This document shows, one piece after another, positions 25,246-35,063 of a DNA stretch of 64,000 bases (positions are counted from its first letter, which is position 1; every line of letters starts with the position of its first letter). The stretch is from Chitinophaga sp. YR627 (GTDB lineage: Bacteria > Bacteroidota > Bacteroidia > Chitinophagales > Chitinophagaceae): assembly GCF_900114995.1 (NCBI RefSeq), contig NZ_FOUX01000009.1, forward strand, positions 170,530 to 234,529. The letters are read 5' to 3'. The notes beneath the pieces were generated by a model. That model did not search any database. It was not told the DNA's origin and was given only the letters and a program-made list of their open reading frames with translations. Made by a program: the position numbers and the translations under genes.

Positions 25246-26475
25246 ATGAAAACATTTAACGTTCCTATTATATATCGCAGTCCGCTGATCACGGCGATCA
25301 AAAATCGCCGTAAGCAGCAGGACCGTATGAAAAAGGATTTTACGCCAACCGTACTGGATTTCGGTCCGTTGAAGATATTACTGGCCCGTCACTTCGGCTT
25401 CTGCTACGGAGTGGAAAATGCCATCGAGATCGCCTTTAAGACAGTAGAAGCCAATCCTGACAAAAGGATCTTCCTGCTCAGTGAAATGATCCACAATCCA
25501 CATGTCAATAATGACCTGCTGGAAAAAGGGGTACAGTTTATCATGGACACTGCCGGTAAACAACTGGTGCCATGGGAATCACTGACATCTGAAGATATTG
25601 TGATCATCCCGGCTTTCGGCACCACGCTCGAAATAGAAGAGAAACTGAGTTCCCTGGGCATCGCTCCCCTGCAATACAATACGACCTGTCCTTTTGTGGA
25701 AAGAGTGTGGAACAAGGCAGAACAGATCGGTAAACAGTCCTACAGCGTCATTGTACACGGTAAACCTGGTCATGAGGAAACCCGTGCTACCTTCTCTCAT
25801 AGCCGTAGCAATACACCGACTGTCGTTGTAAAAGATATAAAAGAGGCCCGGTTACTGGCAACCTTTATCACCGGAGAGAAAAACCCGGAAGAGTTCTATA
25901 CCCTCTTTAAAGGACAATACTCCCCTGGTTTTGATGTGATCAATGACCTGCAACGCGTAGGTGTTGTGAACCAGACCACTATGCTGGCAACGGAAACACA
26001 GGCGATCGCTGACTATATCAAAAATGTGATCATGGACAGATATAGCCTCGATGCTTCGAATGTCAGTGAACGCTTTGCCGATACCCGGGATACCCTCTGT
26101 TACGCGACCAACGACAACCAGAGCGCTGTGACCGGTCTGCTGGAAGAATCTGCTGACCTGGCTATTGTTGTAGGCGGTTATAACAGTTCCAATACATCCC
26201 ACCTGGTAGAACTCTGCGAAGTGAAACTGCCTACCTATTTCATCTCTTCTGAGGAGAAACTGGTAAGTGCCGAAGAGGTACATCACTGGGATTTCCATCA
26301 CAAACAGGAATTACACAGCCGTGCTTTTCTGCCTGGCAAAGAGCAGGTAACCATTATGCTGACAAGTGGCGCCTCCTGCCCTGACGCGATGGTCGAAGCG
26401 GTGATCAGAAGACTCCTGTCCTTTTATAACCTGGAAGATAAAATGGAAGCAGTGGCGGCTACATTCGCAGAATAG
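25246..26475 (+). CDS. ispH: 4-hydroxy-3-methylbut-2-enyl diphosphate reductase
   Basis: A 409-residue Fe4S4 enzyme of the last MEP-pathway step, making IPP and DMAPP. The three cluster cysteines are C53 (HFGFCYGVENA), C148 (YNTTCPFVERVW) and C378 (TSGASCPDAMVE). Substrate-binding motifs HNPHVNNDLLEKGV, GHEETRATFSH and GGYNSSNTSHL are present. It is the long form found in Bacteroidota, cyanobacteria and plants, with an insertion relative to the roughly 310-residue E. coli enzyme. The start at 25246 (MKTFNVPIIYRSPLI) is typical of Bacteroidota homologues; a Met at residue 28 is a less likely start. Confidence 0.96.
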   Translation: MKTFNVPIIYRSPLITAIKNRRKQQDRMKKDFTPTVLDFGPLKILLARHFGFCYGVENAIEIAFKTVEANPDKRIFLLSEMIHNPHVNNDLLEKGVQFIMDTAGKQLVPWESLTSEDIVIIPAFGTTLEIEEKLSSLGIAPLQYNTTCPFVERVWNKAEQIGKQSYSVIVHGKPGHEETRATFSHSRSNTPTVVVKDIKEARLLATFITGEKNPEEFYTLFKGQYSPGFDVINDLQRVGVVNQTTMLATETQAIADYIKNVIMDRYSLDASNVSERFADTRDTLCYATNDNQSAVTGLLEESADLAIVVGGYNSSNTSHLVELCEVKLPTYFISSEEKLVSAEEVHHWDFHHKQELHSRAFLPGKEQVTIMLTSGASCPDAMVEAVIRRLLSFYNLEDKMEAVAATFAE

Positions 26476-26502
26476 CAACACGATATAAAATAGTATAAAA
26501 GC

Positions 26503-26531
26503 AAAAAAGACACCAGGCGGTGTCTTTTTTC
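26503..26531. terminator. Bidirectional terminator between ispH and the LytTR regulator
   Basis: A perfect 12-bp stem AAAAAAGACACC / GGTGTCTTTTTT with loop AGGC, T-rich on either strand, lies between convergent genes. Confidence 0.92.
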
Positions 26532-26691
26532 TTTGGGGCTAATCAATGCTAGTAATGCAGAGAAAAAAAATTTTATATCGTAATAAGTTTAAACCTGAGT
26601 CAAAAGTAGTTTTTCAGACGTATGCCCGCAACAGAGAATTATTATCCGGTGGTCTATTTCCTGTAAGTGGCGTAAAACAGGTTAAATCTGG

Positions 26692-27468
26692 TTAGAACTG
26701 CATCGCCTTTTTCAGGAAATCGGCCTTCCTTCTGCGTGAAATTTCCACCTGTGTACCATCGCTCATCAGTGCAAACCCGCCCTCACCCTGTATATAAGAT
26801 TGCATCTGCTGTAAGTTGATGAGGTGTGAATTATGTACCCTGAAAAAATCAACGTCAGTCAGCAGCTCCTCAAATTCCTTCAACGGTCTGGATACCATGA
26901 GGTTCTTTTTATCTGTAAAAAAGATCCGGGTATAGTTGCCGGTTGATTCGCAGCGTACTATATTCTGTACCGGCATAAAAACCAGTCCGTTAATGGTTGG
27001 GAGCGCTATTTTCTTGTGTGTCTGATGCAGTGTTTTCATATTCTGGAGGAACACTTCCAGTGGAGAAGTGGTCGTTTCCGGCTGACCATTACTGGCGTTA
27101 CTGCTACGACGGGCGATACATTTCTGGATGGCATCCTGTAACTCTTTCACGCTGAAAGGTTTCAGTAAATAGTCCAGCGCATTGAACTTGATCGCTTTCA
27201 GGGCGTACTGTTCATAGGCTGTAGTGAATATTACATCAAAAGTGATCTTATCGAACATTTTCAGCAACTCAAAGCCATTCTGATGTGGCATTTCCACATC
27301 GAGGAACACCACATCCGGCTGTAATTCCGTTATCAGTTCCTTTGCTTCTTTTACACTATTCACGCCTCCCAGTACAGTCACTTCCGGACATTTCTTCTGA
27401 AGCATTGTCTGAAGAGCATCTATACAGTGTTGCTCATCATCAACGATGATTGCTTTAATTTCGCTCAT
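26692..27468 (-). CDS. LytTR family response regulator
   Basis: A 258-residue two-component regulator. The receiver domain (1-125) has the acidic pair D10-D11, phospho-acceptor D57 in VVFLDVEMP, Thr in FTTAYEQYALKA and Lys in DYLLKPFSVKEL. The LytTR DNA-binding domain spans about 155-255, with RVHNSHLINLQQMQSY and the ending MSDGTQVEISRRRKADFL. It lies 18 bases after the sensor kinase gene on the same strand, so the two form one unit. The target genes cannot be read from this window. Confidence 0.95.
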   Translation of the reverse strand: MSEIKAIIVDDEQHCIDALQTMLQKKCPEVTVLGGVNSVKEAKELITELQPDVVFLDVEMPHQNGFELLKMFDKITFDVIFTTAYEQYALKAIKFNALDYLLKPFSVKELQDAIQKCIARRSSNASNGQPETTTSPLEVFLQNMKTLHQTHKKIALPTINGLVFMPVQNIVRCESTGNYTRIFFTDKKNLMVSRPLKEFEELLTDVDFFRVHNSHLINLQQMQSYIQGEGGFALMSDGTQVEISRRRKADFLKKAMQF

Positions 27469-27486
27469 GCTGTCTGTGTAGGTTTT

Positions 27487-29439
27487 TTAAAATATAAATT
27501 CCACCGGTAAGATGAGTGTCACCTTTGTACCTAATGCTTTACCTGTCTCATCTTCCAGGTCTATAATCGTCACATCTGCTTCTTTGGTATTGTTGATCTT
27601 CCTGATGAGGTCTATACGGCCCTCTGTTACTTTCATGCCCATTGAGCGATGGGTCTGTCCCTTTTTTTCCTTTATTTCTATTGCCTTTTTCCGTCCTATA
27701 CCATTATCTGTTACCGTACAGGTCAGGGTTTTTCCTTTCAGTGTGACTTCTATATCCAACATGCCCCGGCCGGATTTATGTACCAGGCCATGCCAGATTG
27801 CATTCTCTACGTATGGTTGAATGATCATCGGTGGGATCATTACTTCTTCTTCGTTAATATCTTCTGCTACGATGATCTGGTATTCAAATACGTCATTACA
27901 GCGCAACTTCTCCAGGTCCAGGTACAGGCGTAATGATTCCAGTTCCTTATTCAAAGATATGAATGTGTACTGCGTATTATCAAGTATCATTCTCATTAAG
28001 CGGGAAAATTTCGTCAGATAGTCTGACGCTTCTTCCTGGTTATTACTCCAGATAAACCGGTGAATGGAGCTGAGAGAATTGAAAATGAAGTGAGGATTCA
28101 TCTGTGCACGCAGGGAACGCAGCTCCAGTTGCAGGGTCTGTTTTTTAGTTTCCAGGTTTCTGTGCCGGATATAGAAGAAACCACCTACTCCCAGCATCAG
28201 TACAAATCCGGCCATTGACAGGGTATAGACTACATTCCGCCGGGTACGCAGTTCACTAATCTGTTTATCATGTTCCAGCAGCTTGATCTGGTTGTCTTTA
28301 CGATCCACTTCATAGATCGCCTGTGTTTGAGCCCATGCCAGGGAAGACTTTTCATTGATCAGGCTATCCTTGTATACCAGCGACTTATCCAGCGCTTCCA
28401 TGGAACGTTTGAAATCGCCTGAAGCCTTATAGTCGCCGGCCATTGCCTTGTATGCCTCCATCAGCAGGTATTTGAACCGCCAGATAAGGCTCAGGTTAAT
28501 GGACTGCATGAAGTATTTCCGGGCTTCATCATGTTTACCCCGGAGGCTCCAGAGCTTTCCGATGTTCAGGTAACTTTCTGCGACATGCACCTTGTCATCC
28601 ACATTTCCATTCACTTCCAGTGCCTTATTCAGGTATTCCAGGGCGAGGGCATAGTCTTTTTTCTCCTGGTAAACAGAGCCGAGGGAGTTGTAACAAATGG
28701 CCAGTCCGACGCTATTATCGAGTTGCTGATTGACAGCCAGTGATTTCTTATAATATTCAATAGCCAGGTCCAGTTTTTTCAGTCCCTGGTAAGCATAACC
28801 GATATTACCGAGGTTGATGGCTACGCCCAGGTTATTCTTACTTTGCCTTTCCAGTTCGAGGGCCTTTTCAAAGTGATTGATCGCTTCCGCGTATTTTTCG
28901 GTGGAGAGATGAATATTCCCGATGCTATTAATAGCGATACAGATATTACGGACGTCATTGATCTTTTCGGCCAGCTGTAACGCTCTGAAATGGTAGTCGA
29001 ATGCTTTTTCCAGCTGATCGTCCATACGGCGGTAATCAACGCCGGTATTGTTCAGGGCAATACAAAGCCAGAGATCATTTCTTGCTTCTTCAGCGTATTT
29101 AACAGCTTTCTGATGATAATCGGCGGCGAGCAGATATTCCGATTTGTTTCTTTTGGAGGTGCCGGTTTCGTTGTATGCATTGAAGGCGCCACGCGCATAT
29201 TTCATGCGCAGCGAAAGTGTAATTGCCTCCTGAAAAAAGGGGTTTTCTGTCCCACGTTTATCAAAGTACCGTCCCAGCGATCTGCCTTTATCGATCAACC
29301 AGTTTACTTTACCGGTATCACCGGGGAGCCGGCGGGCAGAATCGAGTGTGCGGAATACAAGCACGGAATCCTGTGCCTGAATATCATTCCCTTTTACCAA
29401 CAATAGCAAGAAAAGTAGATAGAAATAGCCTTTAAACAT
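27487..29439 (-). CDS. LytS-type sensor histidine kinase with TPR sensor region
   Basis: A 650-residue sensor. Signal peptide 1-22; at least six TPR repeats (about 85-365) in the periplasm; one transmembrane helix (402-424) followed by a coiled coil; then a His_kinase domain with H450 in QMNPHFIFNSLSSIH. The ATP lid is in the C-terminal part (PPMIIQPYVENAIWHGLVHK, then DNGIGRKKA and GMKVTEGRIDLI). This architecture is common in Bacteroidota and usually pairs with LytTR regulators, as here. A terminator-like hairpin lies 30-60 bases upstream of its start. Confidence 0.94.
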   Translation of the reverse strand: MFKGYFYLLFLLLLVKGNDIQAQDSVLVFRTLDSARRLPGDTGKVNWLIDKGRSLGRYFDKRGTENPFFQEAITLSLRMKYARGAFNAYNETGTSKRNKSEYLLAADYHQKAVKYAEEARNDLWLCIALNNTGVDYRRMDDQLEKAFDYHFRALQLAEKINDVRNICIAINSIGNIHLSTEKYAEAINHFEKALELERQSKNNLGVAINLGNIGYAYQGLKKLDLAIEYYKKSLAVNQQLDNSVGLAICYNSLGSVYQEKKDYALALEYLNKALEVNGNVDDKVHVAESYLNIGKLWSLRGKHDEARKYFMQSINLSLIWRFKYLLMEAYKAMAGDYKASGDFKRSMEALDKSLVYKDSLINEKSSLAWAQTQAIYEVDRKDNQIKLLEHDKQISELRTRRNVVYTLSMAGFVLMLGVGGFFYIRHRNLETKKQTLQLELRSLRAQMNPHFIFNSLSSIHRFIWSNNQEEASDYLTKFSRLMRMILDNTQYTFISLNKELESLRLYLDLEKLRCNDVFEYQIIVAEDINEEEVMIPPMIIQPYVENAIWHGLVHKSGRGMLDIEVTLKGKTLTCTVTDNGIGRKKAIEIKEKKGQTHRSMGMKVTEGRIDLIRKINNTKEADVTIIDLEDETGKALGTKVTLILPVEFIF

Positions 29440-29465
29440 GCATCAGCCGGGTAATACCACAAGTT

Positions 29466-29499
29466 AATTAAAAAAGCGAAAGGGCGAAAGAATTCGCCC
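29466..29499 (-). terminator. Terminator-like hairpin before the sensor kinase gene
   Basis: On the minus strand, GGGCGAA, loop TTCT and TTCGCCC are followed, after CTTTCGC, by six T. It may end read-through from cmk or attenuate the kinase operon, whose ATG is 27 bases further on. Confidence 0.6.
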
Positions 29500-29812
29500 C
29501 TTCTTCCTATTAACCGAATACACCTACTGAAAATATGGAGCAAAGGCAGGCATCCCTGCCCTGCACCACATTAAGTTTAATAAATATCAGCCCACAAAGC
29601 CACGATATATAAAATATAGTTTAGTAACGGTTAATAGCAACAGGTCTATGGATATAGTTATACTAAGATCTGTTGAGACCTTATACGACTTCTCTTGACC
29701 ACGTTGGGTATAATATATTGTAAACGGCACACTGTTATGAACCGGTCAACACGATACAATAAAAATTGCAGGAAATTCGAGAGGATGTGGAAAATTACCG
29801 AAAGGGTTTCTC

Positions 29813-29828
29813 CCCGGTTATGACCGGG
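29813..29828 (-). terminator. Weak hairpin after cmk
   Basis: CCCGGT / ACCGGG with a 4-nt loop lies 45 bases after the cmk stop. There is no T run, so its role as a terminator is doubtful. Confidence 0.35.
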
Positions 29829-29873
29829 AACACAACAAATTTAAAAAGGATTTCTTAAAACTAAAAAATAATT

Positions 29874-30560
29874 TCAGGACTGCACCAAAGTAGCATCTTC
29901 AACCCACTGAATTACCAGTTTCAGCTGTTCATCCTGGCTTAGTTGGCTATTGTCCAGAATAATGGCATCTTCTGCTTTTCTGAGGGGGCTGATTTCCCGG
30001 TTGGTATCGATATAATCCCTGAGTTCCAGGTTTTCCTTTACCTCATGAATGCTGATATTTTTGTTTTTCGCATAGAGTTCCTTGAAACGGCGTTCTACGC
30101 GGATAGCTGCATCAGCGGTCATGAATATTTTCAGTTCTGCATCCGGGAATACGGTGGTACCGATATCCCTTCCGTCCATTACGATTCCTTTTTTAACGCC
30201 CATTTTCTGTTGCTGGGCCACTGCGAATTCGCGCACTTCTTTTACGGCGGCTACTTCGCTTACTTTTTCTGCTACGAGCATTTCCCGGATCATGTGCTCT
30301 ACATTTTCCCCGTTGAGGGTAATTTCAGAGACCTGGGAGATCGGGTTGAATTCAAATTCCAGGTGGATGTCACGTAAAGCTTCCTTTACCGCATCATGAT
30401 TTGTCCAATCCACCCGGTTCTGAATAAAATAAAGGGTGATAGCACGGTACATGGCGCCGCTGTCAATGTAGACGTAGTCCAGTTGCGCTGCCAGTTGCTT
30501 TGCCAGCGTACTCTTTCCACATGAAGAATAACCATCGATCGTGATAATAATCTTTTTCAA
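29874..30560 (-). CDS. cmk: Cytidylate kinase
   Basis: A 228-residue enzyme that phosphorylates CMP and dCMP with ATP. The P-loop is IDGYSSCGKSTLAKQLA near the N-terminus. GAMYRAITLYF, VMDGRDIGTTVFPDAELKIF and the Arg-rich RVERRFKEL and EVKENLELRDYIDTNRE motifs are in the usual order. The start codon is TTG (30558-30560): the conserved KKIIITIDGYSS begins right there, and no in-frame ATG is found upstream or before residue 38. It lies downstream of the secreted-protein genes on the same strand, 73 bases after the T9SS protein gene. Confidence 0.95.
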   Translation of the reverse strand: MKKIIITIDGYSSCGKSTLAKQLAAQLDYVYIDSGAMYRAITLYFIQNRVDWTNHDAVKEALRDIHLEFEFNPISQVSEITLNGENVEHMIREMLVAEKVSEVAAVKEVREFAVAQQQKMGVKKGIVMDGRDIGTTVFPDAELKIFMTADAAIRVERRFKELYAKNKNISIHEVKENLELRDYIDTNREISPLRKAEDAIILDNSQLSQDEQLKLVIQWVEDATLVQS

Positions 30561-30633
30561 AACCCCTTTTATTAAATGCTGTATGAAGTAATAGACGGTG
30601 TAAAGTTAAAGGAAAAATGGAATATCATCAGCA

Positions 30634-32205
30634 TCAATGGTCTATTACGACAACTTTGCAGACGTAAGCTTGTTTTCCGCTCTCTTTGTGCGTCAATACC
30701 AGGAAGTAGGTACCTGTAGGCATATCTCTGATATTCAACTCGCTCTGACCCACCATTTCCTGTTTGCGGATCTGCTGACCCCATGTATCGAATATCTGTA
30801 CGATCAGCGGCGTCTTAATACCTTTGACAGTTACCTTGAACTGACCATAGTTCGGGTTCGGGAATACGGTCGCCTGAATCAATGGCCCTACTTCCCTTAC
30901 GTCTGTATAGACATATTTTCCGGTAGCGGATACAGCTTTTATACGGTAATAGCTCCAGCCGTCGTAGTCATTGGTATCCTGGTAATAGTAATCCAGGCGG
31001 GTTGTGCTGTTGCCATTCGGCGCTTTGGTGGCCACGGTAGCGATCTTCTTAAATACCGTTTCATTATCCAGCATACGCTCGATCTCAAATACGGCATTGT
31101 TGGTCTCGCGGGTAGTAGCCCACACGATATCCACCAGTGAATAGCTGATCCGGTATGCATTGAAATGTATGAAATCAGCGGGGAGATAACTATAAGATAA
31201 GGATGCCAGTTTGGCGAAATAACTATTGTTTCCAATGCCGGCCATACCGCGGGAATGCATGGTAGCAGACTGACGCATAGGTTGTGTGGTCAGGGTACCG
31301 GGCCCCATATTGTCGTTAGCCGACTTACGCAATTCCCAGTTACCATCCAGGAATGCGCTGATATAACTGCCGGAACGGTTCAAACTATATTCAGCCGCTT
31401 CGTCAGCATCCATGTGTTGTAATGAAACGGCGGTCACGCCGGTACCATTTCCTTCCTGACCCAGGTTCCATGTTTTGAATACGACACTATCATACACTGT
31501 TCTACCTGCAATAGCCTGGGTGTAAACGCTGTCAAACACTCTTGCTTTAAAGTCTTCCGGACTTCCTTCATATCTCACACCGGCAGGTGCATAATTCGTA
31601 GCATTTGTCCCTACGGGGAATACTACCTGTCCGGCGGTACTGCTCAGTTTTGCACGATACAGAAATCCACCACCTGTTTCCGGTCCGGTAACAATAAAAC
31701 GCTGATCACTGTAACCAGTGATCTTACCCGGATTATTCACACCTACCTGTAAGTTCCATCCATTCAGATAGACGTGACCGTTGGTAAGCTGTAAAGTATT
31801 TCTTACCTGCAGGTCATTCAGATCTGCGAGGATGATCCCGTTTGTATTGCTGACTTCCAGGTTGGGGAAGCTGGGGCCTGCTTTAGCGGCTACGTTATAT
31901 CCGCCGGCAACGATCTGCTGGCCTTTATTACCGGCAAAACGGAAGGTACCGCCTGTACCATCTTTACCGGAAGTGCTTTCATCTGACAATAAAGCGGTAT
32001 AACCATTTGTCCATTGCTTTCCGAGGAAATAAAGCACGGAGGCCGGACTAGAGCCCAGCGTTCCATCATTGGTCACATCGCCAAAGAAGGCAACGTTTCC
32101 AAAGCTCCATACTTTACCATCAGCAGGAATATAGGCAGCCTGCTGGGCATGTATGGTATTTATTGAGAGAACCAGAAAACATAATATGAGTAAATATCTC
32201 TTCAT
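30634..32205 (-). CDS. Secreted protein with T9SS type A sorting domain
   Basis: A 523-residue exported protein. Signal peptide 1-20 (IHA-Q), then a beta-rich body (about 25-360) with Gly/Asn-rich repeats and a fibronectin-like stretch (about 345-440). The T9SS C-terminal domain begins at FPNPNYGQFKVTVKG and runs through VQIFDTWGQQIRKQEM and MPTGTYFLVLTHKESG to the final VVVIDH. It should be carried across the outer membrane by the T9SS, to which PorW/SprE at 3.8 kb belongs, and anchored or released there. It is the third gene of a minus-strand run after two repetitive secreted proteins. Its ligand is unknown. Confidence 0.88.
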   Translation of the reverse strand: MKRYLLILCFLVLSINTIHAQQAAYIPADGKVWSFGNVAFFGDVTNDGTLGSSPASVLYFLGKQWTNGYTALLSDESTSGKDGTGGTFRFAGNKGQQIVAGGYNVAAKAGPSFPNLEVSNTNGIILADLNDLQVRNTLQLTNGHVYLNGWNLQVGVNNPGKITGYSDQRFIVTGPETGGGFLYRAKLSSTAGQVVFPVGTNATNYAPAGVRYEGSPEDFKARVFDSVYTQAIAGRTVYDSVVFKTWNLGQEGNGTGVTAVSLQHMDADEAAEYSLNRSGSYISAFLDGNWELRKSANDNMGPGTLTTQPMRQSATMHSRGMAGIGNNSYFAKLASLSYSYLPADFIHFNAYRISYSLVDIVWATTRETNNAVFEIERMLDNETVFKKIATVATKAPNGNSTTRLDYYYQDTNDYDGWSYYRIKAVSATGKYVYTDVREVGPLIQATVFPNPNYGQFKVTVKGIKTPLIVQIFDTWGQQIRKQEMVGQSELNIRDMPTGTYFLVLTHKESGKQAYVCKVVVIDH

Positions 32206-32248
32206 GCAGGTATTATGCTTTTAGTATCGCTTCCTGTGCTTTTAATAG

Positions 32249-34975
32249 TTATTGAACAAACGCTGTAACAATCCATCTGCTGTCGTCACCTGAATAAACG
32301 AGAGTAACCGTACCATTACCTGTAGTGGTAATATTATTATTACCATTATTGGTCAGTATCCTGTTGGCATTAGCGCCACCAGTGTCATTCGCAATCGTCA
32401 TATTACGGCCAGTCGCGTTATAGATCGTAATTGTACGACCATCTGTTCCATTCGCAATACTATTAATCGTGAAATCATTATTTGTAGGGGCCGTTATTTT
32501 GATAAAAGTCACATTACCAAAATTGACGTTATTATTATTACCAGTGGATAATGTCGCAGTACCACTACCTACAACAACCGTGTTGAGCGTCATACCATCC
32601 AGTGATGTTCCTTTTGTAATGTCTCCATTGGAAGCAATTACCAGTGGTGTACCACTGCCAGAAGACAGGTTCGTAACACGTATAGCATCATTATTCGCGT
32701 TAATGTGCAGACGTTTTGCCGGTGTTGCGCCACCCAGGCCGATCCCCACATTACTATTCTGTAGTCTCATGATCTCCGTGAATGTAGGTCCGCTGTAGTT
32801 ATAACTCTTAAATACAATCGGTTCATCACCATCATCCCCAATAATAAATTCAAAACCGCCATTATTAGCAGTACCGGTTGCACCAAATTCAAAATAGTCT
32901 GTCCCCGCAGAACAACCTTTCATACGGAAGTTACCATCTGCAGTTGTCCACATTTTCGGATTATAAAAACTTACAGTTGATGGAACCGCGAACTGTAACG
33001 CAGAGCGCATATATGTCACCATCTCGTTATTATCGTTGTAGTCAGGATAGGTGTCTGTCAGTCCTAATGTCTGCCTGCGACCAAATTCCAGCAGGGATGT
33101 ATTATTGGATTTGATCACCATTTTATTATCATCGGTTGTACCGAGGAACTGTGTAGTAGCATCTACCGCACTGTTACCCGTGATCAGCCAGTTGCTCGCA
33201 GCAGCATTCTGTGTCACGATCACATCGCCATTGTTATTGATGGATAAAACCTTGCTATTATAAGGTTGAACGGTGGCGCTATTCAATGCTCTCAGACGCA
33301 GACCGGAAACACCGGTACCAGCTACAGTACCGCCTACGTCCAGTGTATTGCCTGGAGCGTTAACACCTACGCCCAGACGGTTATTGGTATTATCCCAGAA
33401 GAAGTTAGCGTTCTTTTGCGTTACCAGTCCGCCGGCACCTGCAAACAGGACAGAACCTGTTGTCATAGACTGGATAGATAAGTTATTGCCTATACTACCA
33501 TTACCATTGATCCAAAAGTTGGCTGTCTGTGCACTTGCATTGTTATTCTGAATGTAGTTACCTGAACCAGCAGGAATATCAGCAGCCGCAAGATTGCCCC
33601 CTGTTGTAACACGCCCTTTGGCATCTACGGTCACTTTGGTATAAGTACCGGCAGTGACACCACTGTTAGCGAGTGTTACTGGGATGCTGGTTGTACCGCT
33701 ACCCGTTGCGTCACCAGTTAAAGTGATCGTGGTAGAAGAAGCAGAAGGCGTATAATATTCAAAGCCGTTACCGCCACTGTTCACACGGATGGATTGTCCG
33801 GCGGAGCCGAAATAGTTCAGTCCCAGACCACCTCTTGCGATCGGGAATACACCATTGATGATCTTACTTGCATCAAGACCGGGAATATCGGTATCCTGCA
33901 ATGTGGTACCATTGGTTACCCTACCTTTTGCATCGGTGGTTACTTTCGTATAGGTACCGGCGGTACCCACATTAACAAGGGAAGTATTTACAGAATAAAA
34001 GTTACCCGTAGCGGTCACATCACCATTGAAGTTGGGTGTGGAAGTCAGTGCCACATAATCATTTGACCATTCGATCCCACTGCCGTCAGCCTTTACCTTC
34101 ATCACATCCTTAGCGGAACCGAGGTAATTGATACCGGTACCACCCTGTGCTACAGGCAATACACCACTGGTGATCTTGCCTGCATCTATATTAGGAATAT
34201 CGTTTGCATCCAGTGCCCTGAAAGACGGTGCACCGTTTGACCATACCGGGGAAGCGAAAAACAGTCTTTGGTTCTGGTTATTAAATGTCGCGGTTAATGT
34301 ACCGGATGTAGTAACCGGGCTATTGGTCACTGTGAATATGGAAGGCAGTGATAAGCCTACGGAGGTTACTGTACCAGATCCGCCACCGGTAGGTGCTTTT
34401 GGCATCCAGGTACTGGTTGCATTGTCCCAGGTCAGGACGTAGTTATTCGTTGGAGCAGTATTAGAAACATTTCGTCCCTGGAGCTGTGAGGCATTCCAGA
34501 GCGCAGTTGTATTTAAGGCTGAGATCACACCACCTGCGGTGATGCCGATACCCGTACCGGCACTGAATGCGGCTCTCGCCCTTGCATCAGTATAATACAG
34601 GTTTACAGACTCAGTAATATTGTTGGTGGTTAAGGTAACAGCAGGACCAGTTTGTCCGTTCACGGATGTAACACCGCTGGTTGTAGCGGTTTCGTCGATC
34701 AGTTTTCTCCAGATACCATTTTTTCTGACATAGAGGGTTTTGTCAGGAACATAGTAAATGATCATACCGTCAGGTGCAGCATTCAATGGAGCCACGCTAT
34801 AATTACTTACGCGGGGCAATAAAAGTCCCTGTTTATCACTGTTCAGGTCTAACAATGCAGATTTCTCGATCACTGTAGGAGCGGATCCCAATTTTAGCTG
34901 CTGTGCGTGTGCCAGTACGGGAAGTAAGAAAGCACACAAGCTCAGGAGACCGCCGCGACAATTCAATATTTTCAT
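32249..34975 (-). CDS. Large secreted repetitive protein, tail-fibre/adhesin-like
   Basis: A 908-residue protein. Signal peptide 1-24 (AHA-Q), then an N-terminal module (about 26-95) shared with the 607-residue neighbour: KSALLDLNSDKQGLLLPRV, then GMIIYYVPDKTLYVRKNGIW. The middle holds repeated blocks, for example two copies of IPxxDAxKIxxGVxPxAxGG and three of AGTYTKVTTDAKGRVTNG-like segments, a style common in phage tail fibres. The later part (NRLGVGVNAPGNTLDVGG) resembles intramolecular-chaperone-tailed fibre proteins. The end (about 845-908) is related to the end of the 607-residue neighbour. No T9SS tail is present. A surface structural role is inferred; no enzyme motif is seen. Confidence 0.75.
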   Translation of the reverse strand: MKILNCRGGLLSLCAFLLPVLAHAQQLKLGSAPTVIEKSALLDLNSDKQGLLLPRVSNYSVAPLNAAPDGMIIYYVPDKTLYVRKNGIWRKLIDETATTSGVTSVNGQTGPAVTLTTNNITESVNLYYTDARARAAFSAGTGIGITAGGVISALNTTALWNASQLQGRNVSNTAPTNNYVLTWDNATSTWMPKAPTGGGSGTVTSVGLSLPSIFTVTNSPVTTSGTLTATFNNQNQRLFFASPVWSNGAPSFRALDANDIPNIDAGKITSGVLPVAQGGTGINYLGSAKDVMKVKADGSGIEWSNDYVALTSTPNFNGDVTATGNFYSVNTSLVNVGTAGTYTKVTTDAKGRVTNGTTLQDTDIPGLDASKIINGVFPIARGGLGLNYFGSAGQSIRVNSGGNGFEYYTPSASSTTITLTGDATGSGTTSIPVTLANSGVTAGTYTKVTVDAKGRVTTGGNLAAADIPAGSGNYIQNNNASAQTANFWINGNGSIGNNLSIQSMTTGSVLFAGAGGLVTQKNANFFWDNTNNRLGVGVNAPGNTLDVGGTVAGTGVSGLRLRALNSATVQPYNSKVLSINNNGDVIVTQNAAASNWLITGNSAVDATTQFLGTTDDNKMVIKSNNTSLLEFGRRQTLGLTDTYPDYNDNNEMVTYMRSALQFAVPSTVSFYNPKMWTTADGNFRMKGCSAGTDYFEFGATGTANNGGFEFIIGDDGDEPIVFKSYNYSGPTFTEIMRLQNSNVGIGLGGATPAKRLHINANNDAIRVTNLSSGSGTPLVIASNGDITKGTSLDGMTLNTVVVGSGTATLSTGNNNNVNFGNVTFIKITAPTNNDFTINSIANGTDGRTITIYNATGRNMTIANDTGGANANRILTNNGNNNITTTGNGTVTLVYSGDDSRWIVTAFVQ

Positions 34976-35063
34976 AGGTCTTTATAGGTAGGTTACTGGA
35001 AATGCAGCATAACAATGAGTAACAGGAGCAGCGACAAGCTGCTCCTGTTAAATAAGATGCTTA

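Larger units (their letters stand above)
29440..29873. other. 434-base region between cmk and the sensor kinase gene
   Basis: It contains a terminator-like hairpin (29466-29499), a small stem (29813-29828) after cmk and an inverted pair CAACAGGTCT/AGATCTGTTG (29639-29678). No gene is seen. Confidence 0.55.
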
